Origin: Alphaproteobacteria bacterium
GTDB taxonomy: Bacteria > Pseudomonadota > Alphaproteobacteria > Micavibrionales > UBA2020
Length of the DNA stretch: 6,557 nt
Assembly: GCA_023136145.1 (NCBI GenBank)
Contig: JAGLRU010000444.1
Span: 1-6,557 of the forward strand
Direction: 5' to 3'
The notes under the pieces were generated by a model that was not told where the DNA came from, ran no database searches, and saw only the letters and a list, made by a program, of their open reading frames with translations. Shown here in pieces: positions 6,347 to 6,557 of this stretch (the first letter of the stretch is position 1; every line of letters begins with the position of its first letter). Made by a program: the position numbers and the translations under genes.

Positions 6347-6422
6347 GTCCCCTTCGTCTAGAGGCCTAGGACACATCCCTTTCACGGATGCGACACGAGT
6401 TCGAATCTCGTAGGGGACGCCA
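6347..6422 (+). tRNA. tRNA-Glu (anticodon TTC), CCA encoded
   Basis: A full cloverleaf can be drawn. The acceptor stem GTCCCCT (6347-6353) pairs with AGGGGAC (6412-6418) with seven pairs. The D stem is GTC/GAC. The anticodon stem CATCC (6374-6378) pairs with GGATG (6386-6390) around the loop CTTTCAC, with anticodon TTC at 6381-6383. The T stem ACGAG (6395-6399) pairs with CTCGT (6407-6411) around TTCGAAT. The discriminator is G6419 and the CCA end (6420-6422) is in the DNA. Overall it is very close to the E. coli tRNA-Glu. The tRNA is intact even though an opposite-strand recombinase-like frame runs into it, as seen when an integrated element restores the gene end at its attachment site. Confidence 0.97.
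6347..6422. other. Probable chromosomal attachment site of an integrative element (within tRNA-Glu)
   Basis: tRNA genes are classic integration targets, and the integrase gene commonly sits next to the tRNA 3' end. Here the recombinase-like frame crosses the tRNA 3' end and stops in its middle. The att core would be expected within the tRNA 3' half, with a second copy at the far end of the element outside this window. The core limits cannot be set from this sequence. Confidence 0.4.
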
Positions 6423-6557
6423 TTCTTGACAATCGCTTAAATCAGCAAACAGGTCGAACGGTTTTTTCAAGGAATAACAAAGGGTTGAGTCTTTTAAAGA
6501 CAGGTTTGAAAACAGGAATCTGATCAATTGGCGTTTTTCGTCCTTTGTCGAACTGTC
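6366..6557 (-). CDS. C-terminal end of a probable serine recombinase/integrase, continuing past the right edge and stopping inside tRNA-Glu
   Basis: On the - strand the frame is open from base 6557 to TAG at 6368-6366, 63 residues. The translation contains EKRQLIRFLFSNLSL, then STLCYSLKKPFDLFADL, then CQEWRPLRDSN. From memory this order is the usual C-terminus of large serine recombinases in alphaproteobacteria: a helix ending FLFxNL, a beta strand Y-x-L-KKPFDL, then a W-x-P-L end. The Trp codon is exactly the reverse complement of the tRNA CCA, and the last 18 residues are encoded by the antisense of the tRNA. The N-terminal catalytic part lies outside the window, so recombinase class (serine or tyrosine) and intactness cannot be checked. 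Composition of the non-tRNA part is coding-like and unlike a random shadow, because there is no overlapping + strand gene at 6423-6557. Confidence 0.6.
   Translation of the reverse strand, partial: DSSTKDEKRQLIRFLFSNLSLKDSTLCYSLKKPFDLFADLSDCQEWRPLRDSNSCRIRERDVS

Noticed and set aside
6426..6467. TTGACA (6426-6431) as a promoter, and T6 at 6462-6467 as the tRNA terminator
   Set aside because: No acceptable -10 lies 16-18 bases downstream and no stem precedes the T run. The region is better explained as opposite-strand coding sequence.

Overview
The window looks like chromosomal DNA of a Gram-negative bacterium, most likely an alphaproteobacterium. The evidence is a DUF4402-type secreted protein, an OmpA-family envelope protein, a complete UbiE and MurJ, palindromic dispersed repeats of a kind I associate with alphaproteobacterial intergenic regions, and a proteobacterial tRNA-Glu with encoded CCA. 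The exact lineage cannot be fixed from the sequence alone.

Left part (1-2726, all + strand): the tail of a gene that enters from the left, then a secreted DUF4402-like protein, a divergent anthranilate phosphoribosyltransferase-family protein (TrpD fold, several catalytic residues replaced), an OmpA-like periplasmic or outer-membrane protein, and an 80-residue thioredoxin-like CxxC protein. The last three each have a Shine-Dalgarno-like sequence and are separated by 60-80 nt gaps. They need not form one operon.

Middle (2770-5402): ubiE (ubiquinone/menaquinone methyltransferase) lies on the - strand between two inversely oriented copies of a dispersed palindromic repeat. One copy sits in the convergent gap after the thioredoxin-like gene. 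The other sits in the divergent gap between ubiE and murJ, and its outer end supplies the -35 hexamer of a good ubiE promoter candidate. murJ (lipid II flippase) follows on the + strand and is closely coupled to a secreted protein of unknown function (5414-6103).

Right part (6104-6557): a hairpin, a gap without a convincing gene, then a complete tRNA-Glu(TTC). On the opposite strand an open frame enters from the right edge, runs through the 3' end of the tRNA gene and stops inside it. Its translation resembles the C-terminus of a large serine recombinase. I therefore infer that the window ends at the left boundary of an element integrated into tRNA-Glu, with most of the element to the right. 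This is the most interesting feature here. I found no complete new multi-gene system inside the window.
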